Assembly (NCBI RefSeq): GCF_000428845.1
Contig: NZ_AUAS01000002.1
Span: 1 to 64,000 of the forward strand
From: Dyadobacter alkalitolerans DSM 23607
GTDB taxonomy: Bacteria; Bacteroidota; Bacteroidia; Cytophagales; Spirosomataceae
DNA length: 64,000 nucleotides
Reading direction: 5' to 3'
The first letter of the stretch is position 1, and every line of letters begins with the position of its first letter. Shown here piece by piece: positions 8,156 to 17,461 of this stretch. The notes under the pieces were generated by a model, which was not told the DNA's origin, searched no databases, and worked only from the letters and a program-made list of their open reading frames with translations. A program made the position numbers and the translations under genes.

Positions 8156-11100
8156 TTAGAAATTCATGTTCACACCCAATGTCCATGTACGTGGAACCGG
8201 ATAATTCGAGAAATCCACGCCCTGGCTAAGGTTACCGCCGTCACCATTACCATCACCTTGTGAACTGGTTTCAGGGTTAGGTCCGCCCCAGTATTTGGTG
8301 AAAACATAAACCTGCTGGATTGAACCGTAAACACGGGCATTCTTGAAGAATTTATTCACCTTACCAATGTTGTAGCCGATCGTAATGTTCTTGATCGTGA
8401 AATAAGAAGCGTCCGCTACAAAGTGCGAGCTGTTCCAGTCTCTCTCGATACCCGTGAAGTTCCCGCCATTGTTAGTTGCTCCGTACATTCCATTACCCTC
8501 GCTGATCACCGTAGTCGCAACACCGATTCCATTAACCGTTGTGTTTTTAACACGGAAACGGTCTTTCACGCCAGCCACCATGTTGAATACACCGTCAAGG
8601 TTTGCCGTGCTGTAAAGGTGACGCACCCAAAGTTCGTTGCCATACGAGCCCGATCCTGCAATAGAGAAATCCCAGTTGCCATATTTCAGATCGTTAACAA
8701 TTCCGTAAGTGAATTTAGGGAATGGGTTACCGATAATGGTACGGTCATCTGCGTCACCACCGTATGTAATGGTGCCATCGCCATTCACATCTTTTAATTT
8801 AATTGTTCCAATTGCTGAACGTCCGGGAATGATCGGCGAGTTAGCCAAATCTTCTGCGCTTCTGTAAAACCCTTCTTTCACCATTCCGTAAAACTGACCG
8901 AATGGCTGACCAACCTGTGTGATATGGAATGATCCGTAAACACGATCGATGCCTGGTGCAAGTTCCATTACCTTATTTCTATTGAAAGAAATGTTTGCAT
9001 TGGTTGTCCATTTCAGCTTTCCATCCAGGTTTCTGGTTGTCAAAGAAAATTCATGACCCCAGAATTTGATCTCACCAATGTTGTCATTATAAAATGGGAA
9101 ACCCGACTCCTGCGGAACTTGTACTGCATAAAGCAAATTGGTGGTCCGCTTGGTGTAGAAATCATAAATGAATTGGATCCGGTCATTGAATAAGCCCAAA
9201 TCAAGTCCAAGGTCAAATTGCTTGGTTGTTTCCCAGCCCAGGTTCCTGTTTGCCAAAGACGTTACAACAGCACCAGTAGCCACATTACCACCGAAAACAG
9301 CATTTGTCGTATTGTTCACTAGCGCATATTGCGTGTAGTTACCGATGTTGTTGTTACCAATCACACCGAAGCTCCCACGTATTTTCGCGAAGGAAACTTG
9401 TCTCACGTTTTTAAGAAATTCTTCATCAGATATTACCCAACCCGCAGATGCCGAAGGGAAGGTTCCCCAAAGGTTGTCGGATCCGAAACGGGACGAGCCA
9501 TCCGCACGCACAGCCGCAGTAAACAAATATTTTCCTTTGTAATTATAGGAAAGACGGGAAAGGTATGAAGTCAATGCCCATTCGTTTGCACCGGTTTGTG
9601 TTCCGCCGCGGTTGATGTTGATTGCTCCCTGAACGGTTGGAAGTCTGTCATCCGTGTAAGTATCTGCCTGGATACGCGTAAAATCCTGACGATAACGCTG
9701 CTGTGTATATCCAGCCAGTAATTCAAAGTTGTGATCTCCGAAGCTGCGGTTGTAAACAGCCGTGTTCTCATTCAGCCAGCCTACGTTTTCCAGACTTTGG
9801 CGGATAGAAACGGCCGTTGTCGGGATTGCTACGTTAATATTACTGGTTGCCGTTGAAGGGTTGAAAAAGAAAAATTTGTTATTCTCGTATTCAATATTCA
9901 ATGTGGCTCTCAATTTCAGGCCCTTAATCGGACTGTAAACAAGATAAGTGTTACCAAGTAATTTGGTGTTCTTGTTCTCGTTAGTTAACTCTTCTGCTGC
10001 CCGCACCCAGTTTGGATACTGGAAAATATTTCCGGTTCCCTCTGGAAAGGTGTTTACCTTAGTTAATTGACCATTTTCATCACGAATCGGCATGACCGGC
10101 CATGTATGCAATGCATTGAAGAGGATACCTGTTCCGCGGTCGCCATCGGTTCTGGGGGTATTATCAAAAATATACTGAGGAGCAATGTTGAAGCCGATCT
10201 GTATCTTATCTGAAACGTCGTACTCAGAATTCATCCGTAGTGAATATCGTTTGTAATCGTTATTTATAACGACACCTTTTTGGTTGAATATCCCCGCAAC
10301 CAACGACGTTTTCAATTTGTCCTTATTGGAAGTGATCGTAAGGTTGTAACTCTGGATCGGTGCATTGCGCAAAACTGCATCATACCAGTCGTTATTTTTG
10401 TTTGCATATTGCTCCGGGTTCTTAAATGCTTCCGGAACGGCTTTGTTCTCGTCCTCGAAAAGTTCTTTTTTGAACTGTGCGAATTCTTGGGCTGTCAACA
10501 TTTCAACGCGTCCTTTTTTCGGCACGTTCTGGATTCCATAGTAAGCCGTAAACCCGACATTAGTTTCACCCGGCTTGCCGCGTTTCGTTGTGATAAGCAC
10601 AACGCCGTTGGCTGCACGCGAACCGTAAAGAGAGGTTGAGGCTGCATCTTTCAATACCGAAATATCTTCAATCTCGTCCGGGTTCAATGCGGCAATGTTT
10701 CCAGTGATCGGGAAACCGTCGATAACATATAATGGATCGCTTCCTGCTGATACGGACACCTGGCCACGCACACGGACCGACATTCCCTGCCCTGGCTTAC
10801 CAGTGGTTTGGTTGATCTGCACACCAGCAAGACGTCCTTGCAGTTTTTGCGTGATCTGGGAAACGGGCACGTCCTTAATGTCTGCCGCGCTAACTGTCTG
10901 AACAGCTCCGGTAATTTCTCTCTTTAACTGGCTACCATAACCTACAACAACCACTTCGGTGAGTGCTTTGGAGTCTGTTGCAAGCGTTACGTCGATGGTT
11001 GCACCGGAACCAATCACAACTTCCTGAGACAGAAAGCCTACCGAAGAAAAAATCAATGTTCCGCCTGCATCAGGCACATTAATGGTGTAGGATCCGTCGG

Positions 11101-11359
11101 CGTCGGTAACGGTACCGGTCGTAGACCCTTTGAGTACAATGCTGACGCCAGGGACTTTTTCGCCGGCTTCATCGCTAACCTTACCTTTAATGGTTTTGTC
11201 AACGGAGATGGTTTTGTTTTTTAATACAGGATTAGGCGTAAAAAGCGGAGTTGCAACAGCCGAAATTCCGCAAGCCGTCCCAATGAGCACTTGACTCAGT
11301 GAAAGCTTGATCAGGGAATTCAACCGGGCACAATAGGATGATTGTCGAGATTGATTCAT
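8156..11359 (-). CDS. SusC/RagA-family TonB-linked outer membrane transporter 1
   Basis: A 1067-aa TonB-dependent transporter. After an N-terminal export region it has a carboxypeptidase-like regulatory domain (about 58-130, GKVSDEAGEKVPGVSIVLKG). A TonB-box-like EVVVVGYG follows, then the plug with VRVRGQVSVSAGSDPLYVIDGFP and ASTSLYGSRAANGVVLITTKRG. The rest is a 22-strand barrel ending in WTLGVNMNF, with terminal Phe as required for barrel insertion. It imports a ligand captured by the SusD-like partner. The gene has a leader of about 200 nt and the shared promoter element. It is paralogous to SusC 2; both have a very similar segment before the regulatory domain (LSQVLIGTA / LSQILVGAA). Confidence 0.96.
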   Translation of the reverse strand: MNQSRQSSYCARLNSLIKLSLSQVLIGTACGISAVATPLFTPNPVLKNKTISVDKTIKGKVSDEAGEKVPGVSIVLKGSTTGTVTDADGSYTINVPDAGGTLIFSSVGFLSQEVVIGSGATIDVTLATDSKALTEVVVVGYGSQLKREITGAVQTVSAADIKDVPVSQITQKLQGRLAGVQINQTTGKPGQGMSVRVRGQVSVSAGSDPLYVIDGFPITGNIAALNPDEIEDISVLKDAASTSLYGSRAANGVVLITTKRGKPGETNVGFTAYYGIQNVPKKGRVEMLTAQEFAQFKKELFEDENKAVPEAFKNPEQYANKNNDWYDAVLRNAPIQSYNLTITSNKDKLKTSLVAGIFNQKGVVINNDYKRYSLRMNSEYDVSDKIQIGFNIAPQYIFDNTPRTDGDRGTGILFNALHTWPVMPIRDENGQLTKVNTFPEGTGNIFQYPNWVRAAEELTNENKNTKLLGNTYLVYSPIKGLKLRATLNIEYENNKFFFFNPSTATSNINVAIPTTAVSIRQSLENVGWLNENTAVYNRSFGDHNFELLAGYTQQRYRQDFTRIQADTYTDDRLPTVQGAININRGGTQTGANEWALTSYLSRLSYNYKGKYLFTAAVRADGSSRFGSDNLWGTFPSASAGWVISDEEFLKNVRQVSFAKIRGSFGVIGNNNIGNYTQYALVNNTTNAVFGGNVATGAVVTSLANRNLGWETTKQFDLGLDLGLFNDRIQFIYDFYTKRTTNLLYAVQVPQESGFPFYNDNIGEIKFWGHEFSLTTRNLDGKLKWTTNANISFNRNKVMELAPGIDRVYGSFHITQVGQPFGQFYGMVKEGFYRSAEDLANSPIIPGRSAIGTIKLKDVNGDGTITYGGDADDRTIIGNPFPKFTYGIVNDLKYGNWDFSIAGSGSYGNELWVRHLYSTANLDGVFNMVAGVKDRFRVKNTTVNGIGVATTVISEGNGMYGATNNGGNFTGIERDWNSSHFVADASYFTIKNITIGYNIGKVNKFFKNARVYGSIQQVYVFTKYWGGPNPETSSQGDGNGDGGNLSQGVDFSNYPVPRTWTLGVNMNF

Positions 11360-11561
11360 AAAAAGAAATTTTAGGTTTAGTGACTAGCAGGGGCTGGACC
11401 GTTCTCTCTTTGTTGACGGCGTGGAGGTTTGTTCATGTTTTCATCGGAATAAGGGTTAGGTGAATAGCTTGTAAGGGTTTAGGAATTGGTAATGAGGACT
11501 AAAAAGAACCGGATTTTCGTATTTGTATAGGACAAAAATTAATTCTTATAGTAATATATTG

Positions 11562-11603
11562 CAATACTAGAAGGATTGATACAACGGACTATCCTGCTCT
11601 GTC
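11562..11603 (-). promoter_or_regulatory. Shared-element promoter of SusCD operon 1
   Basis: The 17-nt element GACAGAGCAGGATAGTC lies at 11603-11587 and the -7-like box TAGTATTG at 11569-11562, again 25 nt apart start to start. Upstream on the minus strand (11640-11607) is an A/T-rich tract almost identical to the one at the cytochrome promoter near 15775-15802. Transcription would start near 11556. Confidence 0.72.
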
Positions 11604-11652
11604 TGGTTTTAATTAATATTTAATTAGCAGGACTTTTTTGGATATAACTCAT

Positions 11653-11688
11653 AAAAAAATCGCCAGGCAGATTCCGCCCGGCGATTTT
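11653..11688 (-). terminator. Terminator of the DUF1501 gene
   Basis: Bases 11656-11664 and 11680-11688 form a 9-bp stem (AAAATCGCC), extended by GGC/GCC inside. On the minus strand it is followed by a run of seven T. It lies just below the DUF1501 stop at 11704. Confidence 0.85.
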
Positions 11689-11703
11689 GACTCAGTTTAA
11701 CTA

Positions 11704-13131
11704 TTATGACAATAACTCCATCACTGCTTTTCCTTTCCCGTCGGGTGTAGTGTAAAACGGTCGTTTTTCTACTTCATACTGCGTGTCTTCCGCTATGCCG
11801 AGGGCGTGATAAATGGTCTGGTGGACGCCGTCTATCTTGATCGGATTTTCGATGGTTTTGCATGGACGTTCGTCTGCGGTTTTTCCATAAACAAAGCCTT
11901 TCTTGATCCCGCCGCCGAACATTAACATGGAGCCGCCGTCTGTAAAATGACGGTGCATTCCATAAAATTTAAGGTCTGAAAGAATGTCGGGCTGCTGCAC
12001 CTGTTCCAGTACTTTAGCGTCTGGCTTGCCTTCCACCATCATATCACGGCTGAATTCACTGGCAAGCACCACCATGGTCCGGTCAAGCAAGCCCTGTTTG
12101 TCGAGGTCTTTGATCAATTGCGCAATCGGCCCGTCGATTTGTTTTTTCATGTCCTGCAATCTTGTATGGCCGTTCTCATGCGTATCCCATCCTTTAAATG
12201 GCTCATATTCAGTTGTTACGCTGATGAACCTGGCTCCTTGCTCGGTAAGACGGCGGGCTAGTAAGCACCCCAGGCCAAATTTGCCTGTGTTGTAAATGTT
12301 ATAGCTTTCTTTTGGTTCGGTACTAAGGTCAAATGCTTTGGATTCGGGTGAGTTCAGCAAGGCATATGCCTGCTCCATGGACCTTTTCAGCGATTCGCGC
12401 TGGTAATCGCTCCCGAATTCTCCTACCGGGCTGTTATTGATGAGCTCATTATAAAGCTGGTTCCGGCGCTCAAACCGTTTTGCGTCCATACCCACCGGCG
12501 GACGCACACTTTCGAGGCCCTGGCTTGGGTCAGGAATAAAGAACGGACCGAACTCGTTGCCCAGAAATCCTGCCGTATGAAAGGCCTTTAATTCTTCCGC
12601 TTCCCCAACTGTGAACCGCTGTCCAATGTCTACGAACGCGGGGATCACCGGATTTTTGGGACCCAGTTCTTTGGCTATCCAGGAACCCATATGCGGAGCT
12701 GCTACTGTTTGCGGTGGCTCATAGCAAGTGTGCCAGTGATACTGATGCCGGGAATGTAAAATGTGTCCCATATCAGCTGCCACATATGAGCGGATTAATG
12801 TGCCCCTATCCATCACTTTTCCAATAGACTGTAAACCGTCGGAAAAATGGATGCCATCTAAAACAGTAGGAACTGACTTAAAAGTGCTGAGCACGCGATT
12901 GCCTTCCATGTCCTTTTCGAACGGCGTATAAAGCTTCGGATCGAAGGTTTCTGTGTGCGCCATGCCGCCGGCCATCCATAATAAAATGACGGTGTCAGCC
13001 GAAGATTCTGGCCCGGATATGCCTTTGCAAGATGAAAGAATGTTTGATACAGGTGCTCCCGCAGCCAGCGCTGCCATTGTGGCGGCACTCGCTCTCTGCA
13101 AAAATTCTCTCCTATTCCAGGTAGTGTTCAT
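11704..13131 (-). CDS. DUF1501 protein, Tat-exported sulfatase-like
   Basis: A 475-aa protein of the DUF1501 family, related in fold to alkaline phosphatase/sulfatase enzymes. The N-terminus NRREFLQR followed by an Ala-rich stretch is a twin-arginine signal. Typical motifs are VILLWMAGGMAHTETFDPK, SRHQYHWHTCYEPPQ, GWDTHENGH and LASEFSRD, with His and Asp residues that could bind metal. The reaction is unknown. DUF1501 genes are commonly found beside DUF1549/DUF1553 cytochromes, as here. A 175-nt AT-rich spacer separates the two and carries no shared element, so this gene may depend on readthrough from the upstream cytochrome promoter. Confidence 0.9.
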   Translation of the reverse strand: MNTTWNRREFLQRASAATMAALAAGAPVSNILSSCKGISGPESSADTVILLWMAGGMAHTETFDPKLYTPFEKDMEGNRVLSTFKSVPTVLDGIHFSDGLQSIGKVMDRGTLIRSYVAADMGHILHSRHQYHWHTCYEPPQTVAAPHMGSWIAKELGPKNPVIPAFVDIGQRFTVGEAEELKAFHTAGFLGNEFGPFFIPDPSQGLESVRPPVGMDAKRFERRNQLYNELINNSPVGEFGSDYQRESLKRSMEQAYALLNSPESKAFDLSTEPKESYNIYNTGKFGLGCLLARRLTEQGARFISVTTEYEPFKGWDTHENGHTRLQDMKKQIDGPIAQLIKDLDKQGLLDRTMVVLASEFSRDMMVEGKPDAKVLEQVQQPDILSDLKFYGMHRHFTDGGSMLMFGGGIKKGFVYGKTADERPCKTIENPIKIDGVHQTIYHALGIAEDTQYEVEKRPFYTTPDGKGKAVMELLS

Positions 13132-13306
13132 CTCTAATGATTTTTTTATTAGCTCACTATTAACACATTATTAATTTTTACATCACATATTAACAATACT
13201 TTTTGTATTTATATTATGTATTAAACATAAATAAAGTAATGTATTATACAATGTATGTTAAGTACTAATTGATTTATGCTTTTGAAAAATACTTAACATT
13301 TAAATC
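13132..13306. other. AT-rich spacer between the cytochrome and DUF1501 genes
   Basis: The spacer contains no gene. It is almost pure A/T, with words such as TATTAAACATAA and TAATGTATTATA that recur in the spacers near 61.5 and 63.1 kb. A 10-bp inverted repeat (13255-13264 with 13290-13299, ATGTTAAGTA) has a 25-nt loop and no T-run. The 17-nt shared promoter element is absent. Confidence 0.5.
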
Positions 13307-15670
13307 TTAATAAATTAACTGAAACTCGGGAACGAGCGCTATCGCCCAAACCAAATCCTGAATACTCTCCTCATTCGGTGCCGGGCCCAGGATTCGTTTT
13401 GCTGCTGCGAGCTCTTTTGCGAGCGGTGTCCGTCCCAATGCATTCTGATAAAGCGCTGTGACGAGTGAATCAGAAGTTGGATATTTCTCCTTCCAGATCT
13501 TCGAGCCTTCCTTCAATGTGTTCGTGAATTTGCTCCCATTTGTTAACTCCAATGCCTGCAATAAATTGGCTTGCGAAGTCCGTGAAGTGCTCACCGTTTC
13601 CCGGTTCGGGCGACCGAGTGAAGTCTGGAACGGGTCGTTTTTTACGAAGGCCGCGCGGGCAAATGGCAGGCGTTTCTTGATATCTTTTGGAAGCAGTTTA
13701 TACACAATCGCCGAGTCAGCATACATGGGGTTGAACGCCGTGCTGATGGCGTCGGAGAACTGCTCGGCGGTGAGCCTTCTTCTTACCATGCCGGTGAACT
13801 TGTAGTCATTGGCCATAATGTCGGCTGCCTCCTTAACAGATGAGGAAGGAAGCTGATATGTCCTTGATGTGACAATAGTGTAGATCAATTTTTTCATGTC
13901 GTAACCATTGGCAACGAAATCGGAGGAAAGCCAGTCGAGAAGGTCTTCACTCCATGGCATGTTGTCCATCATGTCCACCGGTTCGACAATGCCGCGGCCG
14001 AGTAGTTGTGCCCAGACCCGGTTAACGGCAGTGCGGTAAAGCCGGCCGTCTTTGGGTTGTACCAGAAAGTCGGCGAGTTCGCGCAATCTTTTTTCGGTGC
14101 TTGCATTCACGCTGATCTCACCCAGTTCCGGGAAGAGCATTTTTGTTCCGGCTATTGTTCCGGTCGGTTTGTCGCAGCGGTTAATTTCAAGTAATGTATC
14201 AGCGAAGATGTTCGCGAATGCGTAAGAGTCGGCGAGCTTCCAGTCGCTGATGAAACTGTCGTGGCACGACGCACATTTCAGATTAAGTCCCAGGAAAATC
14301 TGCGACACATTCTGCGCGGCCTGCATTTCGGTGCGCTGACTGGAATTGATCGTCCCACGCCATTTGATTCCCTTAATAAAACCTTCCGAACCTTTGACGG
14401 GGCTGATCAGCTCTTTCACAAACCAGTTGTAAGGCTTGTTAACCTGCAAGGATGAGTAGAGCCATTTGGTAATGTCAAACCTGCCACCCGTAATGTATCC
14501 CGTTCCCGAATAGTCGTTCCGCAGCGCATCATTCCAGAACGACATCCAATGCTGGGCATAGTCATCTGAACGGTTCAGGAGTTCTTTTGCCAGCAATTCT
14601 CTTTTATTGGGCCGTTCGTCCGCAACGAATGCTTCCACCTTTTCAGGCGGCGGCAATAAACCGATAATGTCCAGGTAAACCCTGCGAATGTAAATGCGAT
14701 CATTCACCGCCGGTTTCCAGGCAATTTTGTTTTTTTGAAAATACGCATTGACCAAACGGTCTACCGGAAGGACGATGTCGCCGCTCGGAGCCGGAAGGAC
14801 CGGCATCCGCGGTTCAAGGGCAGCGACGCGATAAATGCTTTTCTGCTTGCCATCCGGCCATAATGCGCCTTTCTCAACCCAGTATTTAAGCACTTTGATT
14901 TCTCTTTCAGTAAGCCGCTTGCCTTTGGTCGGCATGGCTTCTTTATCGCCTTTGGGAAGGGAAATGCGCCTGATTATCTCGCTTTTATCAGGGTGATTGG
15001 GAACAACGACAACGCCATTCTCTCCCCCTTTCATGATTGCATCCTTGCTGTCCAGCCGCAAATCGCCTTTGGATTTTGCTTCGCCATGGCAGCTGTAACA
15101 ATTATGAGCTAAAATTGTCCTGACTTCCACACTCAGGTCCTGAACCTGCTGCGGGTTAAGCGCACCATTGTTCGTAAGCACAAAGTCCGCGGGATCTTCG
15201 TTAGACTGTTCCTGCTCTGGCTCCAAAGAAGATGGCATGACGCTGGTAAGGTAATCGTCTCCGTGCGTGATCATGGCACCATAGTGGCCCGCCAGGGAAA
15301 CACCAAAAACGGTCACGAAAAGCAGGGCTCGGTAAATGTTCCTGTTGGCATTGCGTAGCGAAATCGTCGCCAGGATAGCCAGCGCTAATGTAATGAAGCC
15401 GGCCCACCGGTGTATTTCAAATGTCTCGCCCTGGGATTGTTCTGCGTCCGACAGTAACAAACCGAATGTGACAGATAAAGCGGCGCTTGCAACGCCGATC
15501 CATGTCATAATGTTGACCGCGTCACGCAGGCGTGCTGATTTTCGTTTCCAGTCTATTAATTCCAGAATCAATGCGACGAATAGCAATCCAATGGGAAAAT
15601 GGACCATCATGGGATGCAATCGTCCTAAAAATTGCCAAAGCCAGAAAGTTTCGGTTGCTTCAAGTAACAC
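13307..15670 (-). CDS. DUF2231-PSCyt1-DUF1549-DUF1553 membrane cytochrome
   Basis: A 787-aa protein from the GTG at 15670. The frame opens further back to an ATG at 15730, but that codon lies inside the promoter's -7 box, so it cannot be in the mRNA. The first 130 residues are a DUF2231-type membrane domain (LGRLHPMMVHFPIGLLF, several helices). A planctomycete-type cytochrome domain PSCyt1 follows, with haem motif CYSCH (Cys191, Cys194, His195). Then come DUF1549 (RRVYLDIIGLLPPPEKVEAF, a second CASCH motif) and DUF1553 (YRTAVNRVWAQLLGRGIVEP). It probably moves electrons across the periplasm together with the DUF1501 protein. The substrate is unknown. Confidence 0.85.
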   Translation of the reverse strand: MLLEATETFWLWQFLGRLHPMMVHFPIGLLFVALILELIDWKRKSARLRDAVNIMTWIGVASAALSVTFGLLLSDAEQSQGETFEIHRWAGFITLALAILATISLRNANRNIYRALLFVTVFGVSLAGHYGAMITHGDDYLTSVMPSSLEPEQEQSNEDPADFVLTNNGALNPQQVQDLSVEVRTILAHNCYSCHGEAKSKGDLRLDSKDAIMKGGENGVVVVPNHPDKSEIIRRISLPKGDKEAMPTKGKRLTEREIKVLKYWVEKGALWPDGKQKSIYRVAALEPRMPVLPAPSGDIVLPVDRLVNAYFQKNKIAWKPAVNDRIYIRRVYLDIIGLLPPPEKVEAFVADERPNKRELLAKELLNRSDDYAQHWMSFWNDALRNDYSGTGYITGGRFDITKWLYSSLQVNKPYNWFVKELISPVKGSEGFIKGIKWRGTINSSQRTEMQAAQNVSQIFLGLNLKCASCHDSFISDWKLADSYAFANIFADTLLEINRCDKPTGTIAGTKMLFPELGEISVNASTEKRLRELADFLVQPKDGRLYRTAVNRVWAQLLGRGIVEPVDMMDNMPWSEDLLDWLSSDFVANGYDMKKLIYTIVTSRTYQLPSSSVKEAADIMANDYKFTGMVRRRLTAEQFSDAISTAFNPMYADSAIVYKLLPKDIKKRLPFARAAFVKNDPFQTSLGRPNRETVSTSRTSQANLLQALELTNGSKFTNTLKEGSKIWKEKYPTSDSLVTALYQNALGRTPLAKELAAAKRILGPAPNEESIQDLVWAIALVPEFQLIY

Positions 15671-15727
15671 AATGCGGAAGATTAGTGGATCAGGAATATG
15701 ATACAGGCATTGGCCTGTAATGTTATA

Positions 15728-15769
15728 CAATACTAGAACGAATCGGTTGTCAGACTATCCTGTTCTGTC
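15728..15769 (-). promoter_or_regulatory. Shared-element promoter of the DUF1549/DUF1553 cytochrome unit
   Basis: Element GACAGAACAGGATAGTC at 15769-15753 and box TAGTATTG at 15735-15728; spacing 25 nt. Transcription would start near 15722, giving a leader of about 50 nt to the GTG at 15670. Upstream, 15802-15775 resembles the tract at 11640-11607 with a 4-nt indel, which suggests that the two promoter regions arose by duplication. Confidence 0.72.
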
Positions 15770-15862
15770 TTGCTTAAATATTTAATTACCGGGGTTTTTT
15801 AGAAAAATTCCAATAGCAGGAAACTTGGAAGCCTATTACTCAACGAAAAAATGAATGATTTT

Positions 15863-15924
15863 CTTGCTAAATCAATAAGGAGAAGCCGCTCGTCATCAGC
15901 GCTTTTCCCTTTTGATTTAGCAAG
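15863..15924 (-). terminator. Terminator of SusCD operon 2
   Basis: A 13-bp outer stem (15863-15875 with 15912-15924) encloses a second imperfect stem (GGAGAAGC with GCTTTTCC). It lies just downstream of the susD-like stop at 15942 on the minus strand, with an A/T-rich tail. Confidence 0.65.
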
Positions 15925-15941
15925 AGAGATTATAAGTCACC

Positions 15942-17456
15942 TTAGTATCCCGGGTTCTGCGTCAACTTAGCATTGATGAGGATCTGAGGTGCAGGGACCG
16001 GCAGCAGATATTCATTTTCTGTGAAAACATAATCCGTGGAATTGAAAGGCACATTGCCCCTGTCGACGGTTGGCTTGGCCCTTTCGGCTGCTCCATGCGC
16101 ATTCATGAATGCCGCCCATTCACCGGGTGTTTTTGTTCTTTTCAAATCAAACCAGCGGTGATTTTCAAATGCAAGCTCAACTCTCCTTTCTTTCAGCACC
16201 GCGGCCCGGAAATCTGCCTTGCCGGTGGCTTTTGATGCAGCCAATCCGGCACGCTTTCTGATCTGGTTCAGATAATCTGCTGCTTCGGCTGTGGGCCCGC
16301 TTTGTTCGTTGATGGACTCTGCTAACATCAATAACACATCCGAATAACGCAGAACCGGCCAGTTTGTATTGGTCCGTTGCACAATGGTGTGGGGATAGTT
16401 GTATTTGCTGACATACGGAACGGGATACACTTTGCCATCCAGCGTGAAACTGGTTTTAAGCGAAAGGTCCTTGCGCAGATCACCCGCTTCATATGCCGCA
16501 ATCATATCATTGGTGGGTGAATTACGTCCTCCGTTTGCACCCGCTGAAAAACCTGTAACCGCGCCTTTCGAAACCCTGGGCGCGAACACATACTGAAAGT
16601 TGCTCTGCTCGCCCAGGTCGTTGTCTCCCTGATACTGTATCTCAAATATCGACTCCGGGCCGTTTTTCTTGGCAGGCGCAGGATCAAAGTTATCGGCATA
16701 GTTAGCATTCAAAGTATAACCGAGCTTAGTGACTTCTTTAAGCGTAGTTATGGCGTCCGCATATTTTTTAGTAGTCAGATATGTTTTGCCAAGAAGCGAC
16801 AAAGCTGCGCCCTTCGTTGCCCGACCTTTGTCGCCGGATGAGGCATATTTCTCCGGCAGCAAAGCGACTGCCTCTTTCAGGTCTTTTTCAACCTGCGCCC
16901 ACACATCGGCCTGTGGTGACCGGGTGAGGTCAAAAGTAGGCTCAGGAACCGCAAATGTGCTGGTTACAATCACCACATCACCGAAATACTGGACCAGATT
17001 AAAATACAGATAAGCTCTCAGGAATTTCAACTGGCCTTCAATTTCCTTTTTGGGTGTCTCCGGAATGTCCGCATCTGCGATTCGCTCCAATGTCAGGTTC
17101 GCATTGTATAAGGCGGCGTAGTAATTGTTCCAGATCGCCGCAATCTCACCGTTGCCCGAATTGACGGTTGAAAACTCAAATGCTTCCCAACCGCCCGCGC
17201 CGCCGCGATCGGACGGGTTGAGGTCAATGGTTGTGTTGTCCGTTTGAAATTCACCTGCCAGATAAGCGGTGTTGGTTATAGATTGCAACTGTGCGTAAAC
17301 ACCATTTAACGCTTGCTTAGCCTGTGCCTCATTTTTATAGAACAAGTCTACATTCACCTTCGTCGGATCCGTCTGGTTAAGGAAATCTTCGCCGCATGAA
17401 GCCAGAAGCAGCGGAAGTACGACCAAACCTATTGCTGTAATTTTTTTCATTTTCAT
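15942..17456 (-). CDS. SusD/RagB-family nutrient-binding lipoprotein 2
   Basis: A 504-aa surface lipoprotein paired with SusC 2. The signal peptide ends in LLASC with Cys21 (Cys19 if the ATG at 17450 is used). SusD hallmarks are EAQAKQALNGVYAQLQ, GQLKFLRAYLYFNLVQYFGDV, VLRYSDVLLMLAESINE, LNQIRKRAGL and LKERRVELAFENHRWFDLKR. It begins only 5 nt after the SusC stop. It has the same architecture as SusD 1, but outside these blocks the two differ clearly, so they probably bind different ligands. Confidence 0.95.
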   Translation of the reverse strand: MKMKKITAIGLVVLPLLLASCGEDFLNQTDPTKVNVDLFYKNEAQAKQALNGVYAQLQSITNTAYLAGEFQTDNTTIDLNPSDRGGAGGWEAFEFSTVNSGNGEIAAIWNNYYAALYNANLTLERIADADIPETPKKEIEGQLKFLRAYLYFNLVQYFGDVVIVTSTFAVPEPTFDLTRSPQADVWAQVEKDLKEAVALLPEKYASSGDKGRATKGAALSLLGKTYLTTKKYADAITTLKEVTKLGYTLNANYADNFDPAPAKKNGPESIFEIQYQGDNDLGEQSNFQYVFAPRVSKGAVTGFSAGANGGRNSPTNDMIAAYEAGDLRKDLSLKTSFTLDGKVYPVPYVSKYNYPHTIVQRTNTNWPVLRYSDVLLMLAESINEQSGPTAEAADYLNQIRKRAGLAASKATGKADFRAAVLKERRVELAFENHRWFDLKRTKTPGEWAAFMNAHGAAERAKPTVDRGNVPFNSTDYVFTENEYLLPVPAPQILINAKLTQNPGY

Positions 17457-17461
17457 GGGAT

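Noticed and set aside
13255..13299. 10-bp inverted repeat as terminator of the cytochrome gene
   Set aside because: Loop of 25 nt, AT-only stem and no T-run; too weak.
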